Of a stretch of 64,000 bases of DNA, positions 54,261 through 61,971 are shown piece after piece. The notes under the pieces are model-generated. The model had not been told where the DNA came from, did not search any database, and saw only the letters and a list, made by a program, of their open reading frames with translations. How positions within the stretch are numbered: the first letter of the stretch is position 1; each line of letters begins with the position of its first letter. This DNA is from DASQFQ01 sp963811595 (lineage in GTDB: Bacteria > Actinomycetota > Thermoleophilia > Solirubrobacterales > Solirubrobacteraceae). The DNA is taken from contig CAWERW010000007.1 of NCBI GenBank assembly GCA_963811595.1, positions 186,001-250,000 on the forward strand. Direction: 5' to 3'. The position numbers were made by a program, and so were the translations under genes.

Positions 54261-55277
54261 ATGCGGTTCGGCAAGCCAGACGACACGATCGTCCACCAGG
54301 AGGCGCCGCTCAACGCCGAGCCACCCCGCGGCGCGCTCGCCGCCGCGGCCGTCACGCCGCTCGAGCGCTTCTTCGTCCGCAACCACGGCGCCGTGCCCGA
54401 GACCGCGCGGCCGCTGCGGATCGAGGGCCTCGTGGCCGGCCCGCTCGAGCTCTCGCTCGCGGACCTGCAGGCGCTGCCACGGCGCGAGCTGACGGCGACG
54501 CTGCAGTGCGCGGGCGCACGGCGCGCGGCGCTGCTGGCGGTGCGCGACATCCCCGGCGAGGCGCCGTGGGGCCCCGGCGCGACGGGCACCGCGCGCTGGG
54601 CGGGCGCCGCGCTCGCCGACGTGCTCGCGGCGGCGGGAGTCGATCCGCAGGCGCGCCACGTCGGGCTGCGCGGCGCCGACCGCTCCGACGAGGCCGATCC
54701 GCCGCAGGACTATGAGGTCTCCATCCCGCTCGAGAAGGCGCTGCGCCCGGAGGTCCTGCTCGCGTGGGAGATGAACGGCGAGCCGCTGGCGCCCGTCCAC
54801 GGCGCGCCGCTCCGCGCGGTGGTGCCGGGCTACATCGGCGCGCGCAGCGTCAAGTGGCTGGAGCGCATCGAGCTGCGCGGCGAGCCCTCCGGCGGCTACT
54901 ACCAGGCGACCGCCTACCGGCTCGACGACGAGGCGCTGGGCGCGGTCGCCGTGAACAGCGACTTCCTGGCGGCGACGGCCGCGGACGGCGCGGCCGAGGT
55001 GCGCGGCTACGCGTTCGCCGGCGGCGACCGCCACGTCGCTCGCGTCGAGGTGTCCGCGGGCGGCGGGGCGTGGCGCGAGGCCGAGCTCGGCGAGGACCTC
55101 GGGCCGTGGGCGTGGCGGCTGTGGCGCGCGCGGCTGGAGCTGCCGCCCGGCCGCCACGAGCTCGCCGTCCGCGCGTGGGACAGCGCCGGCACGACGCAGC
55201 CGGAGGACCCGGCGACGGTCTGGAACCCGAAGGGCTACGCGAACAACGCGTGGGGGCGGCTCACGCTCGACTGCTGA
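54261..55277 (+). CDS. Sulfite-oxidase-family molybdopterin enzyme
   Basis: A 338-residue protein. The Moco domain has the molybdenum ligand Cys83 in 'TATLQCAGARR', 'FFVRNHGAVPE' at the N-terminus, 'YEVSIPLEKAL', 'VLLAWEMNGEPLAPVHGAPL' and 'GYIGARSVKWLERIEL'; the C-terminal dimerisation domain ends 'NPKGYANNAWGRL'. No signal peptide or heme domain, so cytoplasmic and sulfite-oxidase/dehydrogenase-like; the true substrate and electron acceptor are unknown. Divergent from tetR. Confidence 0.9.
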   Translation: MRFGKPDDTIVHQEAPLNAEPPRGALAAAAVTPLERFFVRNHGAVPETARPLRIEGLVAGPLELSLADLQALPRRELTATLQCAGARRAALLAVRDIPGEAPWGPGATGTARWAGAALADVLAAAGVDPQARHVGLRGADRSDEADPPQDYEVSIPLEKALRPEVLLAWEMNGEPLAPVHGAPLRAVVPGYIGARSVKWLERIELRGEPSGGYYQATAYRLDDEALGAVAVNSDFLAATAADGAAEVRGYAFAGGDRHVARVEVSAGGGAWREAELGEDLGPWAWRLWRARLELPPGRHELAVRAWDSAGTTQPEDPATVWNPKGYANNAWGRLTLDC

Positions 55278-56592
55278 GCAGCAGCGCGTCGAGCTCGGCC
55301 GCCGGCAGCGGGCGGCTGAACAGATAGCCCTGGGCGTCGTCGCAGCCGAGCCGCTTGAGCTCGGCCCACTGGCCGTCGGTCTCGATCCCCTCCGCGACCG
55401 TGCGCAGCCCGAGCGCCCGCGCGAGCCCGATGATCGCCTCGATGATGGCCGCGTCGGCGGGCTCGAGCGCCACCGTCATGAACGCGCGGTCGATCTTGAG
55501 GACGTCGATCGGCAGCCGGCGCAGGTAGGCGAGCGACGAATAGCCGGTCCCGAAGTCGTCGAGCGCGAGCCGCACACCGAGCGCGTCGAGCGCCGCCAGG
55601 TTCTCGAGGCAGTGCGACGCGTCGGTCATCAGCGCGTGCTCGGTGATCTCGAGGCACAGGCTGCCAGGCTCGGCGCCGGCCGCCGCGAGCGCGTCCTCGA
55701 CCGCCTCGATCAGGTCGGGCTGGTCGAGCTCCGCGACCGACAGGTTGACCGCGAGCTTGACGTCGACGCCGAGCTCATCGCGCCAGCGCTGCGCCTGCAT
55801 GCACGCCGCGCGCAGCACCTGGCGGCCGAGCGGCACGATCAGGCCGGTCTCCTCGGCGATCGGGAGGAAGTCGGCCGGTGCGAGCAGCCCGCGCTCGGGA
55901 TGCTGCCAGCGCACGAGCGCCTCGACCCCGAGGATCGCGCCGGTCCGCACGTCGACGACGGGCTGGAAGAACGGCACGAGCTCCGCGCTGCCGAGCGCGC
56001 GGCGGAGGTCGGACTCGAGCTCGAGCCGCTCGCGCGCCGGACCGCGCATGCCGGCCTCGAACAGCTCGTGGCGCGCCTTGCCGCGGCGCTTGGCGACGTG
56101 CATGGCGGCGTCGGCGTCGCGCATGACGCCCGCGGCGCCGCCGGCCGGCTCGCCCACGAGCAGGACGCCGATGCTGCCGCTGGTGAAGACCTGCGTGCCG
56201 TCGAGCCGGACCGGCTCCGAGAGCGCCGCGTTGAGCCGCTCGGCGATGGCGTGCGCGGTCGCGGCGTCGGGGCAGTCCTCGCACAGGACGATGAACTCGT
56301 CGCCGCCGAGCCGCGCGACCGTGTCGTGGGCGCGCACGGTCCGGTGCAGCCGGCGCGCGACCTCGACGAGCAGGTGGTCGCCGGCCTCGTGGCCGAGGCT
56401 GTCGTTGACGAGCTTGAAGCGGTCGAGGTCGATGCAGAACACCGCCAGCGCACCCCGCCGCTGGGCGAGCGCCTCCTCGAGCTGGTCAGTGAAGCCGCCG
56501 CGGTTGGGCAGCCCGGTCAGCGGATCCAGGAGGTCACGCGCGAAGCGGCGCGCGACGTCCGCAGCCCTGCTCTGGGTCGCTGTGGCCCTCAC
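55261..56592 (-). CDS. GGDEF-EAL protein
   Basis: A 443-residue cytoplasmic protein starting at GTG 56592. GGDEF domain (about 20-180): 'DLLDPLTGLPNRGGFTDQLE' and 'LGGDEFIVL'. EAL domain (about 190-440): 'GVEALVRWQHPERG', 'LEITEHALM', 'LDDFGTGYSSLAYLRRLPID', 'VLKIDRAF' and 'TVAEGIET', so both catalytic signatures are intact. No sensory domain is visible. Convergent overlap of 17 bases with the sulfite oxidase gene. Confidence 0.92.
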   Translation of the reverse strand: MRATATQSRAADVARRFARDLLDPLTGLPNRGGFTDQLEEALAQRRGALAVFCIDLDRFKLVNDSLGHEAGDHLLVEVARRLHRTVRAHDTVARLGGDEFIVLCEDCPDAATAHAIAERLNAALSEPVRLDGTQVFTSGSIGVLLVGEPAGGAAGVMRDADAAMHVAKRRGKARHELFEAGMRGPARERLELESDLRRALGSAELVPFFQPVVDVRTGAILGVEALVRWQHPERGLLAPADFLPIAEETGLIVPLGRQVLRAACMQAQRWRDELGVDVKLAVNLSVAELDQPDLIEAVEDALAAAGAEPGSLCLEITEHALMTDASHCLENLAALDALGVRLALDDFGTGYSSLAYLRRLPIDVLKIDRAFMTVALEPADAAIIEAIIGLARALGLRTVAEGIETDGQWAELKRLGCDDAQGYLFSRPLPAAELDALLLSSRA

Positions 56593-56614
56593 AGCGGCAG
56601 TATCGGCCGATTGA

Positions 56615-56650
56615 ACTGGTTCGCTTGAGCATTCAACCCTGTAAACCAGT
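56615..56650. promoter_or_regulatory. Nested inverted repeat upstream of GGDEF-EAL gene
   Basis: ACTGGTT (56615-56621) pairs with AACCAGT (56644-56650), enclosing a second pair TTGA (56625-56628) and TCAA (56633-56636). The stretch is much richer in A/T than its surroundings and sits in the 70-base gap between the peroxidase-related gene and the GGDEF-EAL start. It may be an operator, or a terminator of the gas vesicle transcript. Confidence 0.5.
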
Positions 56651-56662
56651 ACATCCGGCTGT

Positions 56663-57229
<567 letters not shown>

Positions 57230-57257
57230 GCCCGGCAGTCTGGCAGCGACGAAACCG

Positions 57258-57602
57258 TCAGAGCAGGCGCCCGAGCGGCCCGAGGTCGAGGTTGAGGTCC
57301 TCCTCGGTCAGGCCGAACTCGTCGCGCAGCTCGGCCATGCGCTTGTCGAGCTCCATGAACGTGCGGCCGAGGCGCTCGACCTGGTCGTCGCTCAGGCCGC
57401 CGCCGTCGACACGCCGCAGCGCCTGGCGCTCCATCAGCTGGCGCAGCAGCTCGATGATCGTGAGGACGAGCTGCGCGAGGCCGCGCTCGACGGACTCCGG
57501 GTCAGCTGCCACGCGGCGGGTGAGCGCGTCGGCGAGGCTGCGCTCGTCGTGGGAGAACAGGTCGAGGTCGCCGAGCGGGGCCGCGAGCACCTTGTCCCTC
57601 AT
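57258..57602 (-). CDS. gvpK: Gas vesicle protein GvpK
   Basis: A 114-residue protein; the segment 'DPESVERGLAQLVLTIIELL' and 'RQLMERQALRRVDGGGLSDD' are diagnostic for GvpK. It is an accessory factor needed for proper vesicle formation in several organisms. ATG 57602 overlaps the upstream GvpL/F-like stop (ATGA). Last clear gvp gene of the operon. Confidence 0.92.
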   Translation of the reverse strand: MRDKVLAAPLGDLDLFSHDERSLADALTRRVAADPESVERGLAQLVLTIIELLRQLMERQALRRVDGGGLSDDQVERLGRTFMELDKRMAELRDEFGLTEEDLNLDLGPLGRLL

Positions 57603-58201
57603 CCGGTCCCCTCCGCGAACGAGTACGGCGGCCACGGACCGGTGCAGACCAGCGCCAGCTCCGGGTGCGCGCGCTGGAGGTCGCAGACGCGCTCGGTGAA
57701 CGCGGCCGCGGCGTCGCGGTCGACGAGGTAGGCGGCGCGCAGGAGCTCGTGGCCGGGCTGGATCACGCTCGCGCGCGCGAGCGCCGCGAGCGGCTCGTGC
57801 AGCTCGACGGCGGCCCGGCTGCGGCCGAGCCTCGCGGCGAGGTACTCGCGCCCGTTGCGCGTCGCGGGCAGCGCCGCCTCGGCCTCGAGGGCCCGCGCGC
57901 GGACGGCGAGCTCGACCGCTCCGCGCACCCGTTCGAGCGCCGCCCGCAGCTCGTCGCCGCGGGCGGCCACCGCGGCCGCGGCGGCGCGCTCGTCGATGAC
58001 GAGCGTGCCGAAGCGGACCGGCAGCAGGTCGCGGTCCTCCATCAGCGACTCCAGCAGCGCCTCGCGGCGCCAGAGGGCGTCCGGGGTGACCGCGGCGTCC
58101 TCGGCCGGCGCGCACAGGACGGCGAGCTCCCCGCTGCGCACCGCCCGCAGCGGCGGCGCGGGCGGGGCCGGGTCGTCGGTGATCGCGATCAGCGCGATCA
58201 T
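57599..58201 (-). CDS. Gas vesicle GvpF/GvpL-family protein (third copy)
   Basis: A 200-residue GvpF/L-type protein: 'LLPVRFGTLVIDE' in the N-domain and a C-terminal 'ELALVCTGPWPPYSFAEG' (the G-P-x-P-P-Y-x-F end typical of this family), with 'AAYLVDRD' in between. It is shorter than the other two copies. GvpF/L proteins act in early assembly and bind GvpA. It is coupled to gvpS and gvpK by ATGA overlaps. Confidence 0.88.
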   Translation of the reverse strand: MIALIAITDDPAPPAPPLRAVRSGELAVLCAPAEDAAVTPDALWRREALLESLMEDRDLLPVRFGTLVIDERAAAAAVAARGDELRAALERVRGAVELAVRARALEAEAALPATRNGREYLAARLGRSRAAVELHEPLAALARASVIQPGHELLRAAYLVDRDAAAAFTERVCDLQRAHPELALVCTGPWPPYSFAEGTG

Positions 58202-58386
58202 GGCGGCGGCTCCTCCCCCACCGCGGTCGCCACCGACGTCACGAGCGCGCGCAGGCCGACGTATACGAGGTCGATGCCCGCCACCGACAGCGTGATGTCG
58301 CCCGCGATCACCACCCCGCTGCCGAGCAGGCGGTCGATCAGGTCGACGAGCGCGACGTCCTGGTGGACGAGCGACTCGGTCGTCAC
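58198..58386 (-). CDS. gvpS: GvpA/J-family minor protein, GvpS-like
   Basis: A 62-residue protein from GTG 58386, overlapping the GvpL stop (GTGA). The GvpA fold is evident: 'VALVDLIDRLLGSGVVIAGD' and 'ITLSVAGIDLVYVGLRALVT'. 'VIAGDITLSVAGIDLVY' groups it with actinobacterial GvpS/GvpJ, not with the main shell protein. Assigning S instead of J relies on remembered family patterns. Confidence 0.8.
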   Translation of the reverse strand: MTTESLVHQDVALVDLIDRLLGSGVVIAGDITLSVAGIDLVYVGLRALVTSVATAVGEEPPP

Positions 58387-59174
58387 GCCGGCGCCTCGGG
58401 GATGAAGTTGTACGGCGGCAGCGGGCCGCGCAGCTCGAGCCGCGCGCCGAGCCCCCGGTGCGCCTCCTCGAGCTCGGCCACGCGCTCGCGCAGCCGGCCG
58501 ACCGCCTCGCGGTCGACGAGGTAGGCGGCGTTGAGGAGCATCTCGCCCTCGTGGCCGGACAGGTCGCGGTTCTGCGGGCGGCCGATCACCGCGTCGACGG
58601 CGTCGGCGCGCAGCCGCGCGTGCACGTCCTCGGCCAGGCGGGCCGCGAGCTGCGCGGCCTGCTCGCGCACCTCGCGGTCGCGGCGGCGGCCGAGCATGTA
58701 GGCGGCGCCGCTCCCCGCCGCCGCGGCGACCTCGGGTGCGGGCTCGTCGGCGCGCGCGGCGCGCTCCAGCGCGGCGCGGTCGGCGAGCAGCTTGACCGTC
58801 CACTCCTCGCGGCCGGCCAGCGCGTCGAGCGCCGCGGTCAGGTCGGCGGCGCGGGTCCGCAGCATCGCGCGGACGGCCTCCTCGTCCTCGAAGATCGTGC
58901 ACAGCCGCAGCGGCACGAGCGTCGCGCCGGCGAGCGCCTGCTCGAGCACTGCCTCGTGCGCGCGCGCGACACGCTCCAGCCACTGGAAGTCGTTGAGGTT
59001 GCGCCGCAGCGACTCCTCGCCGTACTCCGCGAGCGCGACGCCGCTCACCAGCGCCGCGAGCGGGCCGGCCTCGACCCGCACGGCCGGGTGCCCGGGGTCG
59101 ACCCCGGGGAGCCGCTCGGGCAGCGGGTCGCCGGCGCGCGCGACGGCGTACGCCCACAGGCCGCGCTCAGGCAC
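58383..59174 (-). CDS. gvpL: Gas vesicle GvpL/GvpF-family protein
   Basis: A 263-residue protein from GTG 59174 ('PERGLWAYAVARAGDPLPER'). It has 'LVPLRLCTIFEDEEAVRAML', 'EWTVKLLADRAALE', 'MLLNAAYLVDRE' and the C-terminal 'LELRGPLPPYNFIP', all typical of GvpL/F. It overlaps the gvpJ stop by 8 bases and the gvpS start by 4. L versus F is judged from position and is not certain. Confidence 0.88.
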   Translation of the reverse strand: MPERGLWAYAVARAGDPLPERLPGVDPGHPAVRVEAGPLAALVSGVALAEYGEESLRRNLNDFQWLERVARAHEAVLEQALAGATLVPLRLCTIFEDEEAVRAMLRTRAADLTAALDALAGREEWTVKLLADRAALERAARADEPAPEVAAAAGSGAAYMLGRRRDREVREQAAQLAARLAEDVHARLRADAVDAVIGRPQNRDLSGHEGEMLLNAAYLVDREAVGRLRERVAELEEAHRGLGARLELRGPLPPYNFIPEAPA

Positions 59175-59487
59175 CGCCGCTCGCCGCCTCGAGCCGCCGC
59201 TCGAGCCGTTCGAGACGCTCGCGGAGCTCGCGATTCTCCTGCTCCAGCCGCTGGTCGTCGCCACCGGCGCCGCGAGTCAGCGCCGGGTCGCCCTCCCACC
59301 AGTTGATGCCCATGTCGCGCGCGCGATCGACGGAGGCGATCAGCAGCCGCAGCTTGATCGTCAGCAGCTCGATGTCGAGCAGGTTGATCTGGATGTCGCC
59401 CGCGATGACGATGCCCTTGTCGAGCACCCGCTCGAGGATGTCCGCGAGGTTCGCCTGCGGCTCGGGCCTGCCGGGCAGCGTCTCCAT
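59167..59487 (-). CDS. gvpJ: Gas vesicle protein GvpJ-like
   Basis: A 106-residue GvpA/J-family protein: 'LADILERVLDKGIVIAGDIQ' and 'INLLDIELLTIKLRLLIASV', followed by 'DRARDMGINWWEGDP' as in actinobacterial GvpJ. The C-terminal ~35 residues are a charged coiled coil ('RLEQENRELRERLERLERRL'). It starts 3 bases after the gvpO stop and overlaps gvpL by 8 bases. Confidence 0.88.
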   Translation of the reverse strand: METLPGRPEPQANLADILERVLDKGIVIAGDIQINLLDIELLTIKLRLLIASVDRARDMGINWWEGDPALTRGAGGDDQRLEQENRELRERLERLERRLEAASGGA

Positions 59488-59489
59488 GC

Positions 59490-59777
59490 TCAGCCGTCGT
59501 CCGCGTTGCCGCGCTGATAGCGGCGGTGCCGCTTGTACCCGAGCAGCCCGCCGCCGTCGTCGAGCTGCACGACGTAGCTGGCCAGCACGTCGGTCGTGTT
59601 CGGGATGCGCTCGAGCTCGCACACGTCGACCGTCAGCAGCCACGACTCGCCGTCCCACTGCATGGCGGTCACCGCCTCGACGTCGCGGCCCGTGAGGTCC
59701 TCGATCGTCTCGCGCGCGAAGCGCGTCAGGTCGCGCGCGGACAGCTTGCCGTTCTTGCCGTTGCCGTTCTCGGCCAT
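59490..59777 (-). CDS. gvpO: Gas vesicle protein GvpO
   Basis: A 95-residue protein with the GvpO core 'ARETIEDLTGRDVEAVTAMQ', 'WDGESWLLTVDVCELERIPN' and 'DVLASYVVQLDDGGGLLGYK', ending 'RHRRYQRGN'. GvpO is required for gas vesicle formation in haloarchaea and is conserved in actinobacterial clusters. It lies 9 bases after gvpG, and gvpJ follows 2 bases after its stop. Confidence 0.92.
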   Translation of the reverse strand: MAENGNGKNGKLSARDLTRFARETIEDLTGRDVEAVTAMQWDGESWLLTVDVCELERIPNTTDVLASYVVQLDDGGGLLGYKRHRRYQRGNADDG

Positions 59778-59786
59778 CGCTCCTCC

Positions 59787-60017
59787 TCAGCTCCGCCCCG
59801 CGAGCAGCCGGCCGAGCAACTCGTCCTCGGCGCGGGTCGCCTCGGCCTCGTGGATCGCGCCTTCCTCGCGCAACGCCTGGATCTCCATCAGCTGGGCTCG
59901 GATCGCCCGCTCGTCGTAGAGCTCGCGCTCGGCCTGCTCGAGCAGCTTCTCGGCCACCCAGGCCGTGCCCCGGACGGGGGCGAGCGGAAGCGTGAGCAGG
60001 CCCGTGATCAGGCCCAT
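59787..60017 (-). CDS. gvpG: Gas vesicle protein GvpG
   Basis: A 76-residue protein: 'LLTLPLAPVRGTAWVAEKLL' then a charged helix ('QAERELYDERAIRAQLMEIQ') and 'AIHEAEATRAEDELLGRL'. This is the GvpG pattern. It overlaps the gvpF stop by 10 bases. GvpG is an assembly factor that works with GvpF and GvpL. Confidence 0.92.
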   Translation of the reverse strand: MGLITGLLTLPLAPVRGTAWVAEKLLEQAERELYDERAIRAQLMEIQALREEGAIHEAEATRAEDELLGRLLAGRS

Positions 60018-60736
60018 GCCGCCTCCCGCGCGGTCTCGTCGTCGGTGAAGCTGTACGGCGGCAGCGGCCCGAGGTACCGCAGCCGCATGCGCTCGGCGAG
60101 CTCGGCTCCGAGCGCGCTCACCGCGCGGCTGAACGCGTCGACCCGGTCGCGCTCGACGAGGAAGGACGCGTTGACGGCGCAGTCGGGGGTCGACGGCGGC
60201 TCGCGGCTGGCGGCCGTCGCGAGCGGCTCGAGCCGCTCGAGGACGAGCGCCGCGTCCCGATCGCGGGCGCGCTCGACCGCGGCGCCGACGAGCTCGCCGA
60301 GCCGGATCCGCTCGTAATAGCCGGCGGCCTCCGGGAGGGCGCGAACACGCTCGCGCAGCCGCGCGATCGAGGGCGACTCCGCGATGACGCCGCGCAGCAG
60401 CGCCTCCTCCTCGTAGAACGCCTTGACCGTGAGCTGAACCTTGCCCTCGAGGCCGGCCAGCCGCGCGGCGAGCTCGTCGTGCTGCGGGCGCAGGAACTGC
60501 TCGACCACCGCGGCGTCATCGGCCATCGCGGTGCCGAAGCGCACGGGCAGCACGGTGGCCTCGGCCGCGGCCGCCTCGAGCACCCGCGAGTGCGCGCGCA
60601 GGAGCTGGGTGGCGGCGACGCGGGTGGACTCGGCGTCCTGCACGATCGCGGCGAGGTCGCCGTGGACGATCGCGCGGGTCGCGGGCGGCGCGGTGGCGCG
60701 CGCGCCCATGACGCCGAAGACGTGGACCTCAGTCAT
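60008..60736 (-). CDS. gvpF: Gas vesicle GvpF-family protein
   Basis: A 242-residue GvpF/L-family protein directly after the shell gene. It shows 'TVLPVRFGTAMADDAAVVEQ', 'VQLTVKAFYEEEALLRGVIA', 'INASFLVERD'-type C-domain segment ('VNASFLVERDRVDAF') and 'LRYLGPLPPYSFTDDE'. The A-F-G order fits gvpF. It overlaps gvpA by 8 bases and gvpG by 10. Confidence 0.88.
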   Translation of the reverse strand: MTEVHVFGVMGARATAPPATRAIVHGDLAAIVQDAESTRVAATQLLRAHSRVLEAAAAEATVLPVRFGTAMADDAAVVEQFLRPQHDELAARLAGLEGKVQLTVKAFYEEEALLRGVIAESPSIARLRERVRALPEAAGYYERIRLGELVGAAVERARDRDAALVLERLEPLATAASREPPSTPDCAVNASFLVERDRVDAFSRAVSALGAELAERMRLRYLGPLPPYSFTDDETAREAAWA

Positions 60737-61202
60737 CGTCGCTCTTGCGCCGGCGCGAGCGCGAACCGCTCGAGCCGCTCGACTTGCTCGTGGAGCGCGA
60801 CCGGCTCGTGGACCGGTTGCCGCTCGTGCTCTTCTCGTTCTTGTCGTCGTCGTCCTTGCCCTCGCCGATGCCGAGCTTCTCCTTCGCTCCGGAGAGCGCG
60901 CCCTGCGTCTTCGACTGCGCGGCGCCCTGCCTGATGTCGTCGAGCAGCTCGGGCAGCGTGTCCGAGTCGTCGGTCTTGGTCAGGTCGAGCCGGTTGACGG
61001 CCTCGGCGAAGCGCAGGTACGTGTCGACGCTCGCGATGACGATGCGGGCGTCGATGACGAGCAGCTCGATGCCGATCAGCGAGACGCGCACATAGGCGTC
61101 GATCACCAGCCCCTTGTCGAGGATGATGTCCACGACGTCCGCCAGCCCGCTCGGCCGCGGTCGCTCCAGGTAGCCGCTGGGTGCTGCGTGCGCGATGGCC
61201 AT
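60729..61202 (-). CDS. gvpA: Gas vesicle shell protein GvpA with long charged tail
   Basis: A 157-residue protein. The core (about 18-75) is the shell protein: 'GLADVVDIILDKGLVIDAYV', 'RVSLIGIELLVIDARIVIAS' and 'VDTYLRFAEAVNRLD'. After this come ~80 residues of low-complexity sequence: an Asp/Lys stretch ('GKDDDDKNEKS'), then Ser/Arg-rich ('STSRSRSTSKSSGSSGSRSR') and a final 'RRRKSDDD'. Classical GvpA is ~70-80 residues, though some actinobacterial ones are longer. The tail would be outside the ribbed shell. Confidence 0.9.
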   Translation of the reverse strand: MAIAHAAPSGYLERPRPSGLADVVDIILDKGLVIDAYVRVSLIGIELLVIDARIVIASVDTYLRFAEAVNRLDLTKTDDSDTLPELLDDIRQGAAQSKTQGALSGAKEKLGIGEGKDDDDKNEKSTSGNRSTSRSRSTSKSSGSSGSRSRRRKSDDD

Positions 61203-61229
61203 GCGTCTCTCTCCTTGGTCTGTCGCCGA

Positions 61230-61835
61230 TCAGGCGCGCCCGACGGGCGCGCGCGGTCGGCTCGGGCGATCCGGGAGCTCTGGGTCCTGCTCTTCCGAGT
61301 CACGGTCCCGGTGGACCGGCGCGCGCGAGCCCGCCGACTCCCCCGACCCGTCTTCTTCCGGCTCGTCCGCCTCGGCTTCGGGTTCCTCCTCGTCGGCCTC
61401 GTCGAGGTCCTCGTCCTCATCCCCGGCCCCGGCCTCGGGCTCGTCGTCGACGTCCTCCTCCTCGAGGTCATCCTCCTCGGCCTCAGGCTCGTCGAACTCC
61501 TCGTCCTCGGGCTCGTCCTCGAGGTCGTCCTCATCGACGTCCTCCTCCTCCTCGGCCTCCGGCTCGTCGAACTCCTCCTCGTCCTCGTCCTCGTCGAAGT
61601 CCTCTTCTTCCTCCGTGTCGACGAGCCGCTCGAGGATCGCGTCGCGGTTGCTGTACGCGACCCGGCCGGCGGTGTAGAGCGCTGCGCCCGCCGCGAGTGC
61701 ACGGACGCCCTTCAGGCCGGAGCGCTTCGGCGCCTCGTCCTGCTTGCCGTCCTCGAGCGCCGCGCCCAGCGCGGCCAGCGCGATGCGGCGCACGTCGTCG
61801 CCGTTCGGTCGCCGCCGTTTGGACAGGAGCGCCAC
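61230..61835 (-). CDS. Highly acidic protein with hydrophobic segment, gas vesicle operon
   Basis: A 201-residue protein from GTG 61835, directly after the tiny Ala-rich gene. A basic N-terminus ('LLSKRRRPNGDDVRR') and a hydrophobic stretch at about 45-65 ('GVRALAAGAALYTAGRVAYS') precede ~110 residues that are mostly Glu and Asp. These contain an internal repeat of the form 'EEFDEPEAEE[ED]D' twice, and 'EDEPEDEEF'. The end is Arg/Pro-rich. No known gvp family is recognised; it may be a surface or membrane-linked gas vesicle accessory protein. Confidence 0.72.
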   Translation of the reverse strand: MALLSKRRRPNGDDVRRIALAALGAALEDGKQDEAPKRSGLKGVRALAAGAALYTAGRVAYSNRDAILERLVDTEEEEDFDEDEDEEEFDEPEAEEEEDVDEDDLEDEPEDEEFDEPEAEEDDLEEEDVDDEPEAGAGDEDEDLDEADEEEPEAEADEPEEDGSGESAGSRAPVHRDRDSEEQDPELPDRPSRPRAPVGRA

Positions 61836-61837
61836 GG

Positions 61838-61969
61838 CTAGCTCCGCATCAGCCGGTACGTGATCGCGGCGGCAGCTGCCGCGGCGACGATTGACGCGGC
61901 GGCGGCGTGGAGCGCCGACGGCCGGTCGCCGCCGACGCGCTTCGCCACCGCCGACTTCAGCGCGGACAC
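61838..61969 (-). CDS. Tiny Ala-rich membrane-like protein, 43 aa
   Basis: GTG 61969 is preceded by GGAG at 6 bases and starts 2 bases after the SRPBCC stop; the next gene's GTG begins 2 bases after its own TAG. The product is 'VSALKSAVAKRVGGDRPS', a 20-residue Ala/Val/Ile hydrophobic run and 'TYRLMRS'. It is a likely single-pass or amphipathic helix protein. The tight spacing and ribosome site are the main evidence. Confidence 0.6.
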   Translation of the reverse strand: MSALKSAVAKRVGGDRPSALHAAAASIVAAAAAAAITYRLMRS

Positions 61970-61971
61970 CG

